Assembly (NCBI RefSeq): GCF_900143515.1 | Contig: NZ_FSQT01000001.1 | Coordinates: 2,170,001-2,234,000, forward strand | Length of the DNA: 64,000 nucleotides | Source of the DNA: Micromonospora cremea | GTDB lineage: Bacteria; Actinomycetota; Actinomycetes; Mycobacteriales; Micromonosporaceae | Direction: 5' to 3' | In this document: positions 60,038 to 64,000 of the stretch, piece by piece | Layout of the letters: each line of letters opens with the position of its first letter | How positions within the stretch are numbered: position 1 is the first letter of the stretch | Made by a program: the position numbers and the translations under genes | The notes under the pieces: model-generated | The model's input: only the letters and a program-made list of their open reading frames with translations | The model's database searches: none | What the model was told of the DNA's origin: nothing

Positions 60038-60792
60038 GCGCCGACCGCCAGATCACGCAGCGCGTCGGTGACCGACACCTGGTCCGGCTTGTCGATCTCG
60101 CCGGCGACCCGGCCGTCGGCGAGCAGCACCACCCGGTCGGCGTACGCGGCGGCGATCGGGGCGTGGGTGACCATGACGACGGTCTGCCCCAGGTCGCGCA
60201 CCGAGTCGCGCAGGATGGTGAGCACCTCCGCGCCCGAGCGGGAGTCGAGGTTGCCGGTCGGCTCGTCGGCGAAGACCACCTCGGGCCGTGCCACCAGCGC
60301 CCGGGCCAGCGCGACCCGCTGCTGCTGGCCCCCGGAGAGCTCGCTGGGCCGGTGGCCGAGCCGCTGGCCGAGCCCCAGCACGCCGACCAGGTGCGTGAAG
60401 AGGTCAGCGTCGGGCTGCCGGCCGGCGAGATCCAGCGGCAGGGTGATGTTCTGCGCGGCGGTGAGCTGTGGCAGCAGGTTGAAGGACTGGAAGACGAACC
60501 CGATCCGCTCCCGGCGTACCCGGGTCAGCGTCCGGTCCGACTGGCCGGTCAGCTCCGTTCCGCCGAGCAGGACCCGGCCGGAGGTGGCCGTGTCGAGACC
60601 GGCGAGGCAGTGCATCAGGGTCGACTTGCCGGACCCGGACGAGCCCATGATCGCGGTGAACTCGGCCCGGCCGAAGCCGACCGAGACCCCGTCCAGGGCA
60701 CGGACCGCGGTGTCCCCGCTGCCGTACACCTTCACCAGGTCGACCGCGGCGACCGCGGCCTGGCTGGTCTCCGGCGGGGCATGCGTTGTCAT
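60034..60792 (-). CDS. ABC transporter ATP-binding protein (MacB/LolD type)
   Basis: This 252-residue ATPase has Walker A GSSGSGKST near residue 51, the Q-loop in FVFQSFNLLPQLT, the ABC signature LSGGQQQR and Walker B VVFADEPTGNLDS, with the H-loop in VMVTHAPIAAAY. The sequence is that of the LolD/MacB branch, which works with FtsX-type permeases. It is the first gene of the pair and its stop overlaps the permease start. It is divergent from the two-component system, which may regulate it. Confidence 0.95.
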   Translation of the reverse strand: MTTHAPPETSQAAVAAVDLVKVYGSGDTAVRALDGVSVGFGRAEFTAIMGSSGSGKSTLMHCLAGLDTATSGRVLLGGTELTGQSDRTLTRVRRERIGFVFQSFNLLPQLTAAQNITLPLDLAGRQPDADLFTHLVGVLGLGQRLGHRPSELSGGQQQRVALARALVARPEVVFADEPTGNLDSRSGAEVLTILRDSVRDLGQTVVMVTHAPIAAAYADRVVLLADGRVAGEIDKPDQVSVTDALRDLAVGA

Positions 60793-60938
60793 TGTTCCTC
60801 CAGTGGCTGCGATGTGACGTGGGAAGCGTCGCTGCCGCCAGCCGATGCGCGCATCGGCCCGGGGCCAGGTATCACCGGCGTCGGGTCTGCCTTTCGGCTG
60901 ATCTGCCAGTCCCGCCTGGCTGGCTACGCTGGGTCACC

Positions 60939-62135
60939 ATGAGCCCGCCGGATCTTCGACGTTTGTGGGTACGCCTGGCCCAGGCCGCCGGCCTGGTGGC
61001 CATTGGCCTGCTCACCCTCTTCGACCTGCGGTTCAGCGCGTCCGGAAACATGAGCGTGGCCGCTCTCCTGCTCCTGCTGGTGCGGCTGGGGCTGGCGGTG
61101 GCGACGGTGCCGCTCTGGCTGCCGGTGCACCGGCTGGGTTCCCGTCGACTGCCACTTGCCGCGCTGGCGCTCGCCACCGCCTCACTTGCCGTGACCGCGG
61201 CGATCCGGGTCCTCGCCGACAGCAGCTACGTGCTCGGCGGCAGTTGGGGGCTCGCCGAGTCGGCCGGGCTGCTGGGGGTGGTCTTCGTGGTGGCCCGCTG
61301 GGGCGCGCCCCGGCTGGCCCCGTGGGCGGCGGTGGCCGCCGGCCTCGCCGTGGCCGCGTTGCCGCTGCGGGCCGGCACCGACAGCCTGCTCGTGATCTTC
61401 GGTCTGCTCCAGGTGCTCGCCGCGGCCGGCGCCGCCGGGGTGGGGCTCTACCTGCGGATAGTCGCCTCCGGTCGGGAGCGGGCGATCGCGTTGGTCCGGG
61501 CCGAGCAGCGCGCCGAGTTCGCGCGTGACCTGCACGACTTCATCGCCCACCACGTGACCGGCATCGTGGTGCAGGCGCAGGGTGCCCGGTTCGTCGCCGA
61601 GCAGGACCCACAGCGGGTGATCGTCGCCCTGGAGCAGATCGAGCGGGCCGGCGCGGAGACGATGGCCTCGATGCGACGAATGGTGGGGATCCTGCGCAAC
61701 CCAGACGCACCGCCGGACGCACCGCTGGCCCCGCTGGCCGGTGTGACCGATCTGGCGCCGTTGCTGACGGGGTTCAACGGCACGGCGAGCGCCCCGGCGC
61801 GGCTGCACGTCGACGGCGATCTGGACGGGCTGCCGGTGGAGGTCTCGACCTCGGCGTACCGGGTGGTGATGGAGGGGCTGACCAACACCCGCCAGCACGC
61901 GCCGGACGCCCGGTCCGTGGACGTGGCGGTGCGACGTACTCCGGACTGGTTGCTGGTCCGGGTGGCCGACGACGGCGCGTCTCCGCGCACCGCGCCGGCG
62001 CGGGGGCACGGCTTCGGCCTGATCGGCCTCACCGAGCGGGTACGCGCCCTCGGCGGCACGATCACCGCCGGGCCCGGCGTCGCCGGCGGCTGGGTGCTCG
62101 ATGCGGCGTTCCCGCTGCGCACGGCGGTGCGCTGA
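60939..62135 (+). CDS. Sensor histidine kinase (NarL/DesK-type)
   Basis: This 398-residue membrane kinase has about six N-terminal hydrophobic segments (about 12-185), a HisKA_3 dimerisation region with the phosphorylated His in FARDLHDFIAHHVTGI (near 199), and a HATPase domain with N-box VVMEGLTNTRQHA and the G-box HGFGLIGLTERVRALGG. The ATG at 60939 lies 8 nt after TACGCT, a likely leaderless start. It probably senses an envelope stress or a compound exported by the adjacent ABC pair, and its stop overlaps the response regulator start. Confidence 0.92.
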   Translation: MSPPDLRRLWVRLAQAAGLVAIGLLTLFDLRFSASGNMSVAALLLLLVRLGLAVATVPLWLPVHRLGSRRLPLAALALATASLAVTAAIRVLADSSYVLGGSWGLAESAGLLGVVFVVARWGAPRLAPWAAVAAGLAVAALPLRAGTDSLLVIFGLLQVLAAAGAAGVGLYLRIVASGRERAIALVRAEQRAEFARDLHDFIAHHVTGIVVQAQGARFVAEQDPQRVIVALEQIERAGAETMASMRRMVGILRNPDAPPDAPLAPLAGVTDLAPLLTGFNGTASAPARLHVDGDLDGLPVEVSTSAYRVVMEGLTNTRQHAPDARSVDVAVRRTPDWLLVRVADDGASPRTAPARGHGFGLIGLTERVRALGGTITAGPGVAGGWVLDAAFPLRTAVR

Positions 62136-62773
62136 TGATCCGGGTGCTGATCGCCGACGACCAGGCGATGGTCCGCACCGGCTTCGGCATGATCATCGGG
62201 GCGCAGTCGGACATGGAGGTGATCGGCGAGGCCGCCGACGGGGTCGTCGCCGTCGAGTTGGCCCGGCGACTACGCCCGGACGTGGTGCTGCTGGACATCC
62301 GGATGCCCCGCCTCGACGGCCTCGAAGCACTGCGGCTGCTCGCCGGACCGGGCGTCGCCGACCCGGTCCGGGTGGTCGTGGTGACGACCTTCGACCTCGA
62401 CGAGTACGTGCACACCGCGCTCTCCAACGGCGCTTGCGGCTTCCTGCTCAAGGACTCCGGGCCGGCGCTGCTGGTGGAAGCGGTCCGCGCGGCCGTCTCC
62501 GGTGACGCGCTAATCAGCCCGTCCATCACGGTACGACTGCTGGAGCACCTCAGCTCGCCCGCTCCGGCGCGCGACGACGCCGGGTTGTCACCGCGGGAAC
62601 TCGACGTCGTGAAGCTCGTCGCCCGGGGGCTGACCAATGCCGAGATCGCCGCCCAGCTGTTCATCGCCGTCGGCACGGTCAAGACGCACCTGGCCAGCGT
62701 GCAGATGAAGCTCAAGGCCCGCAACCGGGTCGAGATCGCCGCCTGGGCCTGGGAACGCCGCCTCGTGGGCTAG
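62135..62773 (+). CDS. LuxR/NarL-type response regulator
   Basis: This 212-residue regulator has a receiver domain with phospho-Asp in DVVLLDIRMPRLDG (near 54), the conserved Thr and Lys in VVVTTFDLDEYV and GFLLKDSGPA, and a C-terminal LuxR-type HTH (LSPRELDVVKLVARGLTNAE, GTVKTHLASVQMKL). Its ATG overlaps the kinase stop (TGATG). Its targets probably include the divergent ABC exporter, as is common for this gene order, but this is inference. Confidence 0.95.
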   Translation: MIRVLIADDQAMVRTGFGMIIGAQSDMEVIGEAADGVVAVELARRLRPDVVLLDIRMPRLDGLEALRLLAGPGVADPVRVVVVTTFDLDEYVHTALSNGACGFLLKDSGPALLVEAVRAAVSGDALISPSITVRLLEHLSSPAPARDDAGLSPRELDVVKLVARGLTNAEIAAQLFIAVGTVKTHLASVQMKLKARNRVEIAAWAWERRLVG

Positions 62774-62806
62774 CGCGGGTGCCGGCATCTTGCGACGCTA
62801 ACGGTT

Positions 62807-64000
62807 GTGTATGACTACGACCTGGTGGTGCTGGGCTCCGGACCCAGTGGGCAGAAGGCCGCGATCGCCGCTGCGAAGCTGGGCAGGCGGGTCGGCATCG
62901 TGGACCGCCGCGACATGATCGGTGGGGTGTGCATCAACACCGGCACCGTCCCGTCCAAGACGCTGCGCGAGGCGGTGCTCTACCTGACCGGGCTGAGCCA
63001 GCGGGACCTCTACGGCAGCAGCTACCGGGTCAAGGAGGAGATCACGGTCAGCGACCTGGCCGCCCGGACCCAGCATGTGATCACCCGGCAGACCGACGTC
63101 ATCCGCAACCAGCTCGCCCGCAACCGGGTCGCGATGATCACCGGCACGGGCAGGTTCGCGGACGCGCACACGATCTGGGTCGACGGCGGCTCCGGGCGCG
63201 AGTCCAGGGTCACCTTCGACAAAATCATCATCGCCGCGGGCACCCGCCCGGCCCGCCCGGACAGCGTCGACTTCGACGACCGGACCATCGTGGACTCTGA
63301 CGGCGTCATCAACCTCCAGGCCGTGCCCCGCAGCATGGTCGTGGTCGGCGCCGGTGTGATCGGGATGGAGTACGCGTCCATGTTCGCCGCGCTCGGCACC
63401 AAGGTGACCGTGGTGGAGCGCCGGGACCGGATGCTCGATTTCTGCGACGAGGAGATCGTCGAGTCGCTCAAGTACCACCTGCGCGACCTGTCCGTGGCGT
63501 TCCGCTTCGGTGAGGAGGTCGCCGCCGTCGAGAAGCACCAGACGGCGGCGCTGTGCATCCTCAAGAGCGGCAAGAAGATCGTCGCGGACACGGTGATGTA
63601 CTCGGCCGGCCGGCAGGGCCAGACCGACGACCTGGCTCTGGAGGCAGCCGGGCTGGAGGCGGACAGGCGCGGCCGGATCAAGGTCGACGCCAACTACCGC
63701 ACCTCGGTGGAGAACATCTACGCGGTCGGTGATGTGATCGGCTTCCCGGCCCTCGCGTCCACGTCGATGGAGCAGGGCCGGCTGGCTGCGCAGCACGCCT
63801 GCGGCGAGCCGATCCGGGAGATGCACGGCCTCCAGCCGATCGGCATCTACACGATTCCGGAGATCAGTTTCGTCGGGCAGACCGAGGCGCAGCTGACCGA
63901 CACCTCGACGCCGTTCGAGGTGGGCATCGCGCGCTACCGCGAGCTGGCCCGCGGCCAGATCGTGGGTGACTCGTACGGCATGCTGAAGCTGCTCGTCTCC
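62807..64000 (+). CDS. sthA: Soluble NAD(P) transhydrogenase, 3' end beyond window
   Basis: This flavoprotein of the pyridine nucleotide-disulfide reductase family has an FAD-binding motif [30 protein letters not shown] near residue 43, a NAD-binding [20 protein letters not shown] and [20 protein letters not shown]. Only one cysteine is present at the redox-active position (GGVCINTGT), so it cannot form the disulfide of lipoamide dehydrogenase or glutathione reductase. This matches the soluble transhydrogenase SthA (UdhA) family. The GTG at 62807 opens the family N-terminus ([10 protein letters not shown]). About 398 codons are present; SthA is normally about 465 residues, so the end lies outside. 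Confidence 0.88.
   Translation, partial: MYDYDLVVLGSGPSGQKAAIAAAKLGRRVGIVDRRDMIGGVCINTGTVPSKTLREAVLYLTGLSQRDLYGSSYRVKEEITVSDLAARTQHVITRQTDVIRNQLARNRVAMITGTGRFADAHTIWVDGGSGRESRVTFDKIIIAAGTRPARPDSVDFDDRTIVDSDGVINLQAVPRSMVVVGAGVIGMEYASMFAALGTKVTVVERRDRMLDFCDEEIVESLKYHLRDLSVAFRFGEEVAAVEKHQTAALCILKSGKKIVADTVMYSAGRQGQTDDLALEAAGLEADRRGRIKVDANYRTSVENIYAVGDVIGFPALASTSMEQGRLAAQHACGEPIREMHGLQPIGIYTIPEISFVGQTEAQLTDTSTPFEVGIARYRELARGQIVGDSYGMLKLLVS

Noticed and set aside
57461..60817. 1118-codon plus-strand frame across the ABC genes
   Set aside because: Gln/His/Arg-rich shadow of the FtsX permease and ATPase, both with clear motifs and a normal overlap. High GC content keeps such frames open.
1..64000. 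CRISPR arrays, tRNA or rRNA genes, complete transposases, prophage genes
   Set aside because: No regularly spaced repeats, cloverleaf-like sequences, transposase motifs or phage structural genes were recognised on either strand by reading. A dedicated tRNA and IS search was not possible.

Overview
The window is 64 kb of very GC-rich DNA with the gene structure of a filamentous actinomycete. It holds secreted CAZymes, BTAD/NB-ARC/TPR (SARP-type) regulators, a mycothiol-dependent-type enzyme, a DUF5709 protein and many genes read from leaderless transcripts (TAnnnT, about 6-8 nt, then ATG or GTG). Micromonosporaceae is my best guess from gene content and style; this is inference. No rRNA, tRNA, CRISPR array, complete insertion sequence or phage gene was seen, so this looks like a chromosomal accessory region.

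Layout. 0-4 kb: a sugar-responsive operon (LamG protein and PQQ-type sugar dehydrogenase, cut by the left edge) faces a LacI regulator across a 30-bp perfect palindrome. 4-9.4 kb: hydrolases, a small membrane protein, a frameshifted O-methyltransferase, two tiny secreted proteins and a metallophosphoesterase. A decayed ricin-lectin fragment lies here. 9.4-15.7 kb: secreted carbohydrate-active proteins (GH99/71-like with two CBM32 and one FN3; a beta-helix protein), a glycosyltransferase remnant and an LPXTG surface protein. 15.7-29 kb: two giant SARP-type regulators with the genes they probably control; three promoters here carry the same 11-bp-spaced heptamer repeats. 29-34.4 kb: an ArsR/SRPBCC pair, a membrane NACHT NTPase and an orphan class I isoprenoid synthase. 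34.4-43.8 kb: an aldo/keto reductase, an overlapping three-gene operon (epoxide hydrolase, HTH_42 protein, DUF2071), a WYL regulator, an ECF sigma factor with a C-terminal extension, a hydrolase, DUF5709 and a drug-efflux MFS.

44-52.5 kb: a catabolic island flanked on both sides by copies of one long inverted-repeat element. Leftward genes are an amidohydrolase and an IclR regulator. Rightward genes are a class III CoA-transferase, a small citrate-synthase/citryl-CoA-lyase-like protein, LigB- and LigA-like extradiol dioxygenase subunits, an MDR oxidoreductase and an aldehyde dehydrogenase, most overlapping by 4-16 bp. I read it as an aromatic meta-cleavage route whose lower part may use CoA activation and a Claisen-type lyase. 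It is the best candidate for an undescribed pathway in the window.

52.5-64 kb: an MmyB-type regulator, a chloroperoxidase-like hydrolase, an AraC regulator opposite a DUF2000 protein, a ricin-domain alginate-lyase-family enzyme, an ABC exporter (FtsX-type permease plus ATPase) facing a two-component system, and a soluble transhydrogenase (sthA) cut by the right edge.

Convergent gene pairs are usually separated by strong GC-rich hairpins, listed as terminators.
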